Shown here in pieces: positions 1 through 8,241 of a stretch of 41,173 bases of DNA. A program made the translations under genes and the position numbers. The notes under the pieces were generated by a model that saw only the letters and a program-made list of their open reading frames with translations, did no database searches and had not been told where the DNA came from. Origin of the DNA: Akkermansia sp. (GTDB lineage Bacteria > Verrucomicrobiota > Verrucomicrobiia > Verrucomicrobiales > Akkermansiaceae). Each line of letters starts with the position of its first letter. The first letter of the stretch is position 1. The stretch is from positions 1-41,173 of the forward strand of contig JAGBDZ010000043.1 in NCBI GenBank assembly GCA_017937215.1, given 5' to 3'.

Positions 1-3
1 GGG

Positions 4-80
4 TTCCGCGACTACGTCGCTCCACCCCGCGCTACTGGCTGTCGCCCTCCGGGCTCAGAATTCCGCGCACTACGTGCGCC
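4..80. repeat. paired short palindromes, possible dispersed repeat
   Basis: Two similar palindromes lie about 55 bp apart. The first has arms GCGAC and GTCGC around TAC (8-20). The second has arms GCGCAC and GTGCGC around TAC (65-79). Each is preceded by TTCC. The arms differ between the copies but stay self-complementary, which suggests selection for a hairpin or a repeated element. No other copy was seen in this window, so calling it a dispersed repeat is an inference. Frame 1 is open from base 1 to the stop at 184-186, but the peptide resembles translated repeat rather than a known protein. Confidence 0.3.
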
Positions 81-191
81 TGTATGGGCTCTGCAAATTC
101 CAATTTGTCGAGCACTTTTTTCAATCTTTGGGACACGTGTGCCGGATTCCTGGCTTACTCAGAAAAAAGAGTGGCATTATCAGTAAATTGT

Positions 192-199
192 GCTATACT
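192..199 (+). promoter_or_regulatory. extended -10 promoter of hisIE
   Basis: TATACT at 194-199 is preceded by TG one base upstream (TGCTATACT), an extended -10 element. The hexamer 17 bp upstream is a poor -35 match, as is usual for extended -10 promoters. The predicted start falls near 206, giving a leader of about 20 nt before the ATG at 227. Confidence 0.5.
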
Positions 200-226
200 C
201 TGCGCGCAACCGCAAATTTTTCGCAT

Positions 227-841
227 ATGACAATAGACTTCGATAAGTGCGGCGGTCTGGTTCCCGCCATTATTCAGGACGCCGCTACGGGCAAGGTGCT
301 CATGCTGGGCTATATGAATGAAGAATCCTTTGCCAGGACGCAGGAGACCGGGCGCGTGTGCTTCTACAGCCGCAGCCGCAAGTGCCTGTGGACCAAGGGC
401 GAGACGAGCGGTAATTTCCTGGATGTGGTGAGCATCAGGGTGGACTGCGATAATGATACGCTGCTCATTCAGGCCACGCCGCATGGCCCGGTGTGCCACA
501 CCGGCACAGATACCTGCTGGGGTGAGAAGAACGAGGCCAGCCCGCTGCTTTTCCTGACTGAGTTGCAGGATTTCATCAACAAGCGTCACGAGGAGATGCC
601 GGAGGGTTCCTACACCACCAGTCTGTTCCGCGACGGTGTGAACCGCATGGCCCAGAAGGTGGGAGAGGAGGCTCTCGAAGCCTGCATCGAGGCCTGCAAC
701 GGTACCGACGAACGCCTCATTTACGAGGCTTCGGACATGTTCTACCACCTCATCGTTCTGCTTACTTCCAAGGGCTTGCGCATCGAGCAGGTGATTGAGG
801 AGCTCGCCTCCCGCCACAAGCCGGGGTGGCAGAAGCACTAA
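227..841 (+). CDS. hisI: bifunctional phosphoribosyl-AMP cyclohydrolase / phosphoribosyl-ATP pyrophosphatase
   Basis: This is a 204-residue HisIE fusion that catalyses steps 2 and 3 of histidine synthesis in the cytoplasm. It removes pyrophosphate from phosphoribosyl-ATP and then opens the adenine ring of phosphoribosyl-AMP. The HisI domain (about 1-105) carries DCDND at 73-77 and the zinc cysteines C74, C90 and C97 in the HGPVCHTGTDTCW block. The HisE domain (about 108-204) carries GEEALEA (147-152) and YEASD (166-170), the acidic metal site of the MazG-like fold. The ATG at 227 is chosen because it starts the HisI homology and follows a promoter. In-frame codons back to a GTG at 74 encode no recognisable domain. 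No other his gene is nearby, so it appears to be a single-gene unit. Confidence 0.95.
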   Translation: MTIDFDKCGGLVPAIIQDAATGKVLMLGYMNEESFARTQETGRVCFYSRSRKCLWTKGETSGNFLDVVSIRVDCDNDTLLIQATPHGPVCHTGTDTCWGEKNEASPLLFLTELQDFINKRHEEMPEGSYTTSLFRDGVNRMAQKVGEEALEACIEACNGTDERLIYEASDMFYHLIVLLTSKGLRIEQVIEELASRHKPGWQKH

Positions 842-870
842 AGAAGTATTTAGTGCAGAGTGAATAATTC

Positions 871-895
871 AGCCCCGGTTGTGCCGGGGCTTTTT
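871..895 (+). terminator. intrinsic terminator of hisIE
   Basis: An 8-bp GC-rich stem (AGCCCCGG with CCGGGGCT) closes a 5-nt loop and runs into TTTTT, 30 bp after the hisIE stop. The opposite strand has no U-run after the stem, so it serves mainly hisIE. Confidence 0.9.
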
Positions 896-912
896 GTTGG
901 GAAGAGAGCGTT

Positions 913-2163
913 TTAGAACTCAGGCATTTCTCGGAGCCCGGGCACTTCGTCTTTGGTGGGGGCAGGTGCCGGCTGGGGGGCGGGCTTGGCAGGAGCTTCC
1001 TGGATGGTGACGGTGGGGCGGGCAGCCTTGGCTGCGGCGCGTTCGGCGGCAGTGATGCTTTCCAGGGCATTCTGCAGCTTCATATCAGGAGCGCCGCCGT
1101 AAATGATGCTGCTGTCTTTGCCGATGAGGATGGCCGTGGGCAGCTGGGCTACTCGATAGGTCTTGCCGGCGGTGCCTTGTGCGTCATCGGTGTACGAGGT
1201 GGCAATGCCTTGCTCCTGCAGGGCGGTCTGTTGTTCCTCGGGGGCGGCGTGAGGCATGATGGGGCAGATTTCTACGCCGGGGTACTGCGCTTTGATTTTA
1301 TCAATATCGCGCACCATATTGGTGCCGGCAGGTTCAGCCGGGGACCAGAAGATAATCAAGTTGGGCTTATCGGGGGTCGGGAAGCTGTGAGCAGCGCCCT
1401 GCTGGTCCTTTACGGTGAGCTGCGGAGCAATGCAGCCTGTGGCCAGGTGACGCAAATAGTAGGCCTGCTCGATTGCAACTTCGGGGAGCGGAGTGTTACC
1501 GAATCTGGTGTCTTTTCCGGCCAGCAGGATGGACTGCTTGAGGTAGTACAGCCGCTTGGCCCGAGCCATGGCATCGCTGCCTTCGATGCTGCTGACCATG
1601 GGGTTGTTGAGCATGAGGCTCATGCCCAGCGCGGCGCAGGCGCGGGCGCTCTTGTTCTGGTTGCGCTGGTAGATTTTCTGCAGCAGTTCATATTCCCGCA
1701 CGCTGGACGTGGCGGAAAGTGCAGGGCAGGCGGCTCCCACGCCGGGATTGCTGAAATGCACACGGATGATAGAATCTACCAGGGCATTGCCGAAGTAGGT
1801 GAGCTGGGCCTGTTCCTCCTCGGTGAATGCAGCGGTGAAGGCCTGGGGATGCTCCAGAATCCAGATGATGGCAGGCAGGGCCCAGGGCTTTTCAAATTCA
1901 AAGGTGGGAATGCTGCCTTTTCCGCGCGGGTTCTTGCGGGTGCCGGTGCGGGCATTGATGCTCTGCCAGAGCTGCGGGGCGATTTCACGGTCGTTAGGAG
2001 CCAGGATGGCGGCACGAGCCTCGTCGTTCGGCGCGGCCTTGATGGCTTCCTCATAATCAGCCACCTGCTGGTTCCAGGTGTTCAAGGCCTGGTGCATGGC
2101 TTCTTCTGTAGCCATGCTCAGGGGAATCATCGACAACGCAGCAGCGGCAAGGAGCTTCTTCAT
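913..2163 (-). CDS. secreted redoxin/thioredoxin-fold protein lacking the CXXC
   Basis: The 416-residue protein has a signal peptide (MKKLLAAAALSMIPLSMA), a helical middle (about 20-240), and a TlpA/AhpC-like redoxin domain at about 245-370. The strand-helix start NLIIFWSP (268-275) and the cis-proline segment QLPTAILIG (340-348) are preserved. The position where a thioredoxin has CXXC reads WSPAEPAG (273-280), so dithiol chemistry is not expected there. The C-terminal 35 residues are Pro/Ala-rich. The ATG at 2163 is chosen because it begins the signal peptide and lies just 6 nt after a TATAAT box; longer in-frame versions would cover that promoter. It is probably periplasmic or surface-exposed. 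It could be a scaffold or binding protein; substrate and partner are unknown. Confidence 0.75.
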   Translation of the reverse strand: MKKLLAAAALSMIPLSMATEEAMHQALNTWNQQVADYEEAIKAAPNDEARAAILAPNDREIAPQLWQSINARTGTRKNPRGKGSIPTFEFEKPWALPAIIWILEHPQAFTAAFTEEEQAQLTYFGNALVDSIIRVHFSNPGVGAACPALSATSSVREYELLQKIYQRNQNKSARACAALGMSLMLNNPMVSSIEGSDAMARAKRLYYLKQSILLAGKDTRFGNTPLPEVAIEQAYYLRHLATGCIAPQLTVKDQQGAAHSFPTPDKPNLIIFWSPAEPAGTNMVRDIDKIKAQYPGVEICPIMPHAAPEEQQTALQEQGIATSYTDDAQGTAGKTYRVAQLPTAILIGKDSSIIYGGAPDMKLQNALESITAAERAAAKAARPTVTIQEAPAKPAPQPAPAPTKDEVPGLREMPEF

Positions 2164-2169
2164 GCCCCC

Positions 2170-2199
2170 ATTATACGCCACCATGACAGTCTGTGGCAA
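2170..2199 (-). promoter_or_regulatory. sigma70-type promoter of the redoxin-fold gene (leaderless)
   Basis: Read on the minus strand, this is TTGCCA (2194-2199), an 18-bp spacer and TATAAT (2170-2175). Only 6 nt separate the -10 box from the ATG at 2163, so transcription should start at or next to the A of the ATG. Confidence 0.65.
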
Positions 2200-2296
2200 G
2201 TGGGAATTATGTATTGCCCTGCGCAAAGCTGCACCAACACCACTTAAAACAATAAACATCAACCGAGTACATTTCTCAGTTTCCGGTAGAATCTGT

Positions 2297-4507
2297 TTAT
2301 TTGAGGATGCGGGAAGCTTGCTCAATGCAGCTGCCTTCGGGCTTGGTGAGGAGCTTAGGATTGGATTTGCGGAAGTTTTGCTCCACGGCATCCACAGATT
2401 TGCTGAGCTCGTAGCTGGTGCTCACGGTTTCACCGTTGTTCTCGGTTGTCTGGGCGGTGGAGCGGCCGCCTTCTCCGGTCAGCTTCTCGCCGCGCAGCTC
2501 AGCCCGCTTCACGTTGAAGAAGACTTCCCAGCGCCTGAGGTAGTACTGGCTCATGAGCTCGGAGAGCTGGCGGTGAGCGTAGTCATTGAGTATGCCGTTG
2601 GCGGGGGTCCAGGTGGTGATGAGCTGGAGCAGGGCATCGCGCATCTGCCTGCGGGCAGCCTTGTTCCTGCCTCCTTTGCTTTCAGCTCCTTCCAGGTAGC
2701 GTCCCAGCAGGAAATCTTCTGACGTGGCTAGAAGTGTGGCCGTGTCGCGAATCAGTTGCAGATATGCTTCTGCTTCCTTGTTAAAGGAATCCAGATTGCC
2801 GGATTCGAAGGCTTCTTTCACCTTGGGCAGCTGCATGCGAGCGCGGTCCGAGAGGACCTGGCGGCACACGTCCACAAGGTCGTGGCGGTAGGTGGACAGC
2901 TTGGCCAGCTTATGTTTTTTGCCGGCCTTGAGCATGAGCCTGGCCGCTTTTTCCACATCATCGAAATCGTAGTAGAGATGGGCTTTTGACCAGGTGGATG
3001 CTTTGGCCGCCGTGAGACTGGGGCGTGCGCAGAGAATGCTTTCGGTGCAGCCTTCCTGGAGTTGTTTCGGGCTGTAGACACTTTCTATGAGAAGTTCATG
3101 AGCTTTGATGAGGTTATCGTCCAGCACGCCGTAGCGATTCAGGATGTATTCCTTGAGAAAAGCGTCGCGGTCGATGCGCTCGCGGTTGTTGAGTCGCTCG
3201 GTGAGCAGGGCATAGTATAGCGGGTTGGTCTCGAGCCCTTCAGAAATCAGCCCTATGCCGATGGCTCCGCCCGGGTAACCGGCCATGTTTTCCAGCAGCT
3301 CAATGCCGCCGTACATCCCGTGGTTGCCGCCGAAGTTGAGCAGTTCGCACCACACATGCGGGCGTCCCTGGTAGTTGCGGGCAATGTTGTGATGGGGACT
3401 CATGTCCTTATCCAGCGCCAGAATAAGCGTGTGCCTCGGGTCCGTGCCGGCCAGCAGGTCGCGGTGCGGGTTGTGCCCCCAGGCCTGGATGAGCCACACG
3501 GAACCAGGCGAGGCTTTCTGCATGGCTGCCTGTACTGCCTGGGCTGCAGGAGCGAGCGGTGTGCCGCCCGTGCTGCCGCCTTCGTGGAAGAGATCGCCAC
3601 CGAAATAGAGGCCCCTGTATTGGTAGACTTTGCGCAGGTGTTTGTACCAGATTGCGGCCAGCCGCGGGAAATCTTCGGCGGTGGGTTGAAGCACCGCAGG
3701 GCGGTTGTAGAAACCGCACCACTTGCCCTGTGGTATGATGCGTCCCTTCACTTTGTCTGCCGGCATGTCGTGCGGCAGGAATCCCACATAGCCTTGCAAC
3801 ACGGGCTCCATACCCAGCTCGAGCATGCGCTTCACCAGAAACCTGCCCAGCTTTGCTTCGTTTTTGATGATGACCTGGCTTACCGGTCCCCCCTCGCCTT
3901 CGAGGTTGCCCATGTTCCACCAGGCGGCATAGGCGGGGTTTGGAATATAATTGGCGATTTTGGCGGCGGGATAGCCGATTTCACGCAGAAAGTTCTGCCA
4001 CACCATTTCCAGACCTGCGGTAACCAGCACATGAGTGTAGCCGGAGAGTGCTAGACGATCGAGTTCCTGCTCCCATTTTTGGCGGTTCCAGTGGGCGCCG
4101 GTGTAGCTGAGTGTGCAGTAGTTGTAGGCGTAGTTGATGGGCAGGGACCTGGGCACCGTAATTGCTTCTGCAGGCAGGGTGAAATGGGAGGCACTGGTAT
4201 TGTCGCCATTCCAGGAGTGGTGCACATGGGCCATTTTCCGCAGGTAATATCCATAGGCCCGGACACATTCGCGAACATTTACCGCAGTGATGAGGAGTTG
4301 TTCCCCTTTTGCAGAGATGACGGGTTGCTCGCAGTTTTGGTCAATCCGGAAGGTTATTTTCCCGGCAAAGTCCGGGGTTACCCGCTGCACCAGCTCCAGC
4401 GCTGGTCGGACTGCTGTTTCGGTGGCATTGGCAGGTGCAGATACAGCAACCAGCGCCGGAAGGGCGCTGGTTGCTGCGAGAAGCACCGTATTAAAACGGA
4501 TGTTCAT
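2297..4507 (-). CDS. GH89 alpha-N-acetylglucosaminidase (NAGLU family), secreted
   Basis: This 736-residue enzyme should release terminal alpha-linked GlcNAc, for example the GlcNAc-alpha-1,4-Gal caps of gastric mucin. A signal peptide ends near APANA (about residue 28). An N-terminal alpha/beta domain precedes the barrel, which opens with NYAYNYCTLSYTGAHWNRQK (125-144), typical of GH89. The two catalytic glutamates are expected at E309 (GGDLFHEGG) and E403 (NFGGNHGMYGGIE), matching the positions of the paired Glu in characterised GH89 enzymes. A helical C-terminal domain completes the usual length; no carbohydrate-binding module is attached. The gene begins 20 bp after the stop of gspG with no terminator or promoter in the gap, so co-transcription with the secretion genes is likely. 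Whether the enzyme is itself a secretion substrate is an inference. Confidence 0.92.
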   Translation of the reverse strand: MNIRFNTVLLAATSALPALVAVSAPANATETAVRPALELVQRVTPDFAGKITFRIDQNCEQPVISAKGEQLLITAVNVRECVRAYGYYLRKMAHVHHSWNGDNTSASHFTLPAEAITVPRSLPINYAYNYCTLSYTGAHWNRQKWEQELDRLALSGYTHVLVTAGLEMVWQNFLREIGYPAAKIANYIPNPAYAAWWNMGNLEGEGGPVSQVIIKNEAKLGRFLVKRMLELGMEPVLQGYVGFLPHDMPADKVKGRIIPQGKWCGFYNRPAVLQPTAEDFPRLAAIWYKHLRKVYQYRGLYFGGDLFHEGGSTGGTPLAPAAQAVQAAMQKASPGSVWLIQAWGHNPHRDLLAGTDPRHTLILALDKDMSPHHNIARNYQGRPHVWCELLNFGGNHGMYGGIELLENMAGYPGGAIGIGLISEGLETNPLYYALLTERLNNRERIDRDAFLKEYILNRYGVLDDNLIKAHELLIESVYSPKQLQEGCTESILCARPSLTAAKASTWSKAHLYYDFDDVEKAARLMLKAGKKHKLAKLSTYRHDLVDVCRQVLSDRARMQLPKVKEAFESGNLDSFNKEAEAYLQLIRDTATLLATSEDFLLGRYLEGAESKGGRNKAARRQMRDALLQLITTWTPANGILNDYAHRQLSELMSQYYLRRWEVFFNVKRAELRGEKLTGEGGRSTAQTTENNGETVSTSYELSKSVDAVEQNFRKSNPKLLTKPEGSCIEQASRILK

Positions 4508-4527
4508 GATATTTTATTGAAAAACAA

Positions 4528-5148
4528 TCACCAAAGCTTGATGTTCGAGATGTTGTCTTCGTTTTCAGCGCTCTTGTTGGTGCTGTCGCCAAGACCGTCC
4601 GGGCCTTGGGAGAAAATGTCGAAATCGGCATTGATACCCTGGCCGGTCTTGCCCTTGTCGTCCTCGGCCTCGCAGCCGAGTCGGTAGCGGTAGGGCTTAC
4701 CCCACGGGTCGACGATAACGAGCAGCTTGCGCTTGCCCTTTTCCTTGGTGCGGATGCTGGCACGTACAACGGGGATGCCTTCGCCCTGTTCTGCCGCCTT
4801 GGTGTTCTTAATTACCGTGAAAGTGGGGCAGTAGGGCATGCGGGTCACACCGTTTTCGTCGTCGGGTTCGCCATCTCCATCGTAGTCGCAGGAGAGCGCC
4901 TGATACATGATGCTGGAGCTCTCTTCGTCGCCTCGGCCAAAGGGGAGCAGGCCACCGTTGTCGGTGCGGTACTCATTCATGGAGGCTTCCAGGAGGGTAA
5001 TCTCCGTTTCAGCCTTCTTGACGAGCTTCTTGTTCTGGTAGCTGGCTACGGCAACCCACATGCCGGAGGCAAGCATGGCCAGAATACCCACACCTACAAG
5101 AATTTCCACGAGGGTGAAACCCTTCTTGTTCTGTCTGTTCAGCTTCAT
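4528..5148 (-). CDS. gspG: type II secretion major pseudopilin
   Basis: The 206-residue protein has a class III prepilin leader: a short basic N-terminus, then KKG|FTLVEI, with Phe at +1 and Glu at +5 of the mature protein and a hydrophobic helix to about residue 32. The C-terminal stretch DFDIFSQGPDGLGD, followed by acidic residues and a terminal Trp, matches the calcium-binding loop of GspG. It is longer than typical GspG (about 140-150 residues), with extra sequence in the central globular part. It would polymerise into the periplasmic pseudopilus after cleavage by a PilD-type peptidase, which is not encoded here. It follows gspF by 28 bp and precedes GH89 by 20 bp. Confidence 0.88.
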   Translation of the reverse strand: MKLNRQNKKGFTLVEILVGVGILAMLASGMWVAVASYQNKKLVKKAETEITLLEASMNEYRTDNGGLLPFGRGDEESSSIMYQALSCDYDGDGEPDDENGVTRMPYCPTFTVIKNTKAAEQGEGIPVVRASIRTKEKGKRKLLVIVDPWGKPYRYRLGCEAEDDKGKTGQGINADFDIFSQGPDGLGDSTNKSAENEDNISNIKLW

Positions 5149-5176
5149 GAGCGGGCAGATTTGTGGTGTTGCGGAA

Positions 5177-6466
5177 TTACACGTTCTTGATGATTTCCAT
5201 CATCGGCATGAACATGGCGAGCACGATGCTGCCTACCACCACAGCCAGGAACACAATCATGAGCGGTTCAAGCATGGCGGTGAGGGCGGTCACGGTGTTG
5301 TCCACCTCTTCGTCGTACACTTCGGCCACCTTCATGAGCATGTCGGGCAGCTGACCGGTTTCTTCACCCACGTCCACCATGGAAATCATCATGGGCGGGA
5401 ACACGTTGCTGGTGCTCATCGGGGTCACGATGGACTCACCTTCGCGCACGGAGTCGTGAATCTTGGTCACGGCATCGGCCACGATCACATTGCCGGCGGT
5501 GTCGCGGGTGATGAGCAGAGCCTGCAGAATCGGCACACCGGAGGAAACCAGAGTACCAAAGGTACGGGAGAATCGAGCCACCGCGCTTACCTTGGTCAGG
5601 TCGCCGATCTTGGGCAGTTTCAGCACCATGGCATCCACTGCGCGGCCGCCCTTGGGTGTGCGCTTCCAGATGGAGATGCCAACGATGGCGCCTGCCAGCA
5701 GGGCAAGGAAGAGTACGGCATTCGGCACAAAGGGAACGAGCGTATCGGCCATGCAGTTATCCGAGAAGTTGAACACGAACTGGGAGAGCGCCGGCAGCTC
5801 CATGTTCTGACCTTCGAACATTTCCTTGAACTTGGGCACGATAACCAGCATGAGGAAGGTAAGAATACCCACGGCAATCACCAGAATGATGGATGGATAC
5901 ACCATGGCCGAAGTAATCTTGGCTCGCAGGCGGTTTGCCTTTTCCTGGTATTCGGCCAGACGATTCAGCACCACTTCGAGCACACCGCCGATTTCACCTG
6001 CCTTCACCATGTTAACAAAGAGCTTGTTGAACATCTTGGGGTATGTGGAAAGAGCTTCGGAGAAGGTGGAACCACCCTGCACAGATTCGCCCAGGGCCAC
6101 AATGGTGGCACGCAGGTTCGGATTGGGCTCCTGCTTGCTGAGCACATTGAGACTCTGCAGCAGCGGCAGACCTGCGTCAATCAGCGTAGCAAGCTGGCGG
6201 GTGAACACCATGAGCTCCTTCTGCTTCACGGCGCCACCGGCTTTGCCCTTGGCGCCGGCTTCCTTCTTCTTCTTGCCCTTTTCCTTCTTGCCGTCCTTCT
6301 TCTTGGTGGCAGAAGCGCTGGCTCCGCCCTTGGCTTCCTCGCATTCACGGACGAGCAGCCCCTGGGCACGCACCATTTCCATGGCGGCAATCTTGTTGTC
6401 AGCGGTGACAAAGCCTGTCTTTTCAGCGCCGTTCTGGTCGAGCGCGGTGTATTTGAAATTAGGCAT
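5177..6466 (-). CDS. gspF: type II secretion / type IV pilus inner-membrane platform protein
   Basis: The 429-residue protein has the GspF/PilC layout. A small N-terminal domain starts MPNFKYTALDQNG. Two repeated T2SSF four-helix domains follow (about 85-210 and 290-410). Membrane segments lie near 205-230, 258-280 and the extreme C-terminus (MIVFLAVVVGSIVLAMFMPM). It anchors the GspE ATPase in the inner membrane and passes movement to the pseudopilus. Unusually, residues about 50-82 form a Lys/Gly/Ala-rich low-complexity linker containing KKEKGKKKKEAGAKGK. It lies 28 bp before gspG and 74 bp after the second gspE. Confidence 0.9.
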   Translation of the reverse strand: MPNFKYTALDQNGAEKTGFVTADNKIAAMEMVRAQGLLVRECEEAKGGASASATKKKDGKKEKGKKKKEAGAKGKAGGAVKQKELMVFTRQLATLIDAGLPLLQSLNVLSKQEPNPNLRATIVALGESVQGGSTFSEALSTYPKMFNKLFVNMVKAGEIGGVLEVVLNRLAEYQEKANRLRAKITSAMVYPSIILVIAVGILTFLMLVIVPKFKEMFEGQNMELPALSQFVFNFSDNCMADTLVPFVPNAVLFLALLAGAIVGISIWKRTPKGGRAVDAMVLKLPKIGDLTKVSAVARFSRTFGTLVSSGVPILQALLITRDTAGNVIVADAVTKIHDSVREGESIVTPMSTSNVFPPMMISMVDVGEETGQLPDMLMKVAEVYDEEVDNTVTALTAMLEPLMIVFLAVVVGSIVLAMFMPMMEIIKNV

Positions 6467-6540
6467 AGTGTTTAGTAAGTTTGTGGGAAAGTATCGTTAT
6501 GTTAGTAAAGATAGCAGATGCAGCACGCGGCGTCAAGTCA

Positions 6541-8208
6541 TTAGGTGTACTTGAGCACTTCTTCGATGGTGGTATTGCCTTCGAAGATGTTCTGAATGCC
6601 GTCTTCGCGCAGGGTGGTCATGCCCAGCTCAACGGCTTTCTGCTTCAGCACAATGGAGGGCACGTTCTGCGTGATGAGTTCCTTGATGGGGTCGGTCACA
6701 TTCAGCAGCTCGTGGATACCCTTACGGCCCTTGTAACCGGTGTTGGAGCACTTGTCGCACCGTGCGCCGGTGTAGAACTGCTGGCTGCCGATAAGTTGCG
6801 GGTTTATCCCCAGCTGGTTGAGCAGAGCGGTTGAGGGGGTGTAGGGGGTCTTGCAGTAGGGGCAGATGGTACGCACCAGACGCTGACCCAGCACGCCCAG
6901 CAGGGTGGCCGCCAGCAGGAAGGGCTGTACGCCCATATCCACAAAACGCGTCACGGCGCCGGCGGCGTCGTTCGTGTGCAGGGTGGAGAGCACCAAGTGA
7001 CCCGTCAGAGCGGCCTGAATGGCAATCTGGGCGGTGTCCTTGTCACGAATTTCGCCCACCAGAATGCGGTCCGGGTCCTGACGCAGGAAAGCGCGCAGCA
7101 CACGCGGGAAGGTCACGCCGATGGCCTCGTTGATGGGAACCTGCACAATGCCATCGATGTCGTATTCCACGGGGTCCTCAGCAGTGAGAAGCTTGGAGTC
7201 CTCGGTGTTCACCTCGCGCAGAGCTGCGTAGAGGGTGGTGGTCTTACCGGAACCGGTGGGGCCTGTTACCACAAAGATGCCATTGGGCTTGTTCACCGTG
7301 TCGATGATGTATTCGTGCAGGTGGGGGGAGAGGTTCAGGTTGTCCAGGTTGAGGCTCACGCTGTTGCGGTCGAGCACACGCATTACCACCGACTCACCGT
7401 ATTGGGTGGGCAGGGAGTTCACACGCATATCCACACCGGCATCGCCCACCTTCATCACGATTCGGCCGTCCTGAGGTACGCGGCGTTCGGCAATGTTCAT
7501 GCCGGCCATCACCTTCACGCGGGAAATCACGGAGTTGGCCAGGTGCACAGGCGGCGGGGCCATTTCATAGAGGGCGCCGTCCACGCGGTAGCGAATCTTG
7601 AATTCTGTCTCGAACGGCTCCAGGTGAATATCGGAGGCCTTTTCCTTGATGGCCTGCATAATCACCAGGTTCACGAACTTAATCACCGGGGCTGCATTGG
7701 CCTCTTCGGCGCCGTCCTGGCTGCCCACGCTCATGGTCTCCAGCTCGGCCAGCAGGTCGCCCATGGCGGCCTCGGCGCCGCCGTAGCATTCGGTGATGCG
7801 GGCGCGAACTTCATAATCTGCTGCCACGTACAGGTAGATATCCTGGCCGGTGGCCACGCGGAGGTCATCCACCGTCTGCGGGTTCAGCGGGTCTTCCAGA
7901 CACACGTACAGGCCCTCGCCTTCGCGGTACTCGATGGGCAGGGCGCCGTGCAGGCGTGCCTGGGCACCGGGGAGCATGTTGAGCACTTCGTCGGGCGGTG
8001 TGAAATCGGCCAGGGAGATGTACTGGGCGCCCACTTCCATAGCGATAACGTTCCAGTAGTCCTCCGGGGCGCTGATAATGCCGAAATCAATCAGCGTTTC
8101 CCACAGTTCCTTACCGCTGTTGGACATTTCGTCCATAATGTCCTTGGCAACGGAACGCTCCAGCATGCCGTTGTTGATGAAAACATCAATTGCAACCTCG
8201 TTGTTCAT
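6541..8208 (-). CDS. gspE: type II secretion / type IV pilus assembly ATPase, second copy
   Basis: This 555-residue traffic ATPase has an N-terminal GspE domain (about 1-145) and a C-terminal AAA-like core. Visible motifs are Walker A GPTGSGKT (316-323), an Asp-box region (AEDPVEYD), Walker B ILVGEIRD (382-389), the His-box HLVLSTLHTND (404-414), and a zinc-binding tetracysteine site C449xxC452...C484xxC487. All catalytic elements look intact. It is the second of two adjacent, diverged gspE-like genes, 33 bp downstream of the first. The N-terminal domains differ more than the cores, which suggests separate partners. The ATG at 8208 has no Shine-Dalgarno sequence but an A/T-rich leader. Confidence 0.92.
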   Translation of the reverse strand: MNNEVAIDVFINNGMLERSVAKDIMDEMSNSGKELWETLIDFGIISAPEDYWNVIAMEVGAQYISLADFTPPDEVLNMLPGAQARLHGALPIEYREGEGLYVCLEDPLNPQTVDDLRVATGQDIYLYVAADYEVRARITECYGGAEAAMGDLLAELETMSVGSQDGAEEANAAPVIKFVNLVIMQAIKEKASDIHLEPFETEFKIRYRVDGALYEMAPPPVHLANSVISRVKVMAGMNIAERRVPQDGRIVMKVGDAGVDMRVNSLPTQYGESVVMRVLDRNSVSLNLDNLNLSPHLHEYIIDTVNKPNGIFVVTGPTGSGKTTTLYAALREVNTEDSKLLTAEDPVEYDIDGIVQVPINEAIGVTFPRVLRAFLRQDPDRILVGEIRDKDTAQIAIQAALTGHLVLSTLHTNDAAGAVTRFVDMGVQPFLLAATLLGVLGQRLVRTICPYCKTPYTPSTALLNQLGINPQLIGSQQFYTGARCDKCSNTGYKGRKGIHELLNVTDPIKELITQNVPSIVLKQKAVELGMTTLREDGIQNIFEGNTTIEEVLKYT

Positions 8209-8241
8209 GTCTATAGTAAATTGGTATGGTGTGTGGGAGAA

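Noticed and set aside
5060..6475. Long plus-strand open frame rich in His and Gly opposite gspF
   Set aside because: It is the mirror of the gspF codons. His and Gly excess is what antisense reading of GC-rich Met, Val and Thr codons gives. The minus strand has the real domains.
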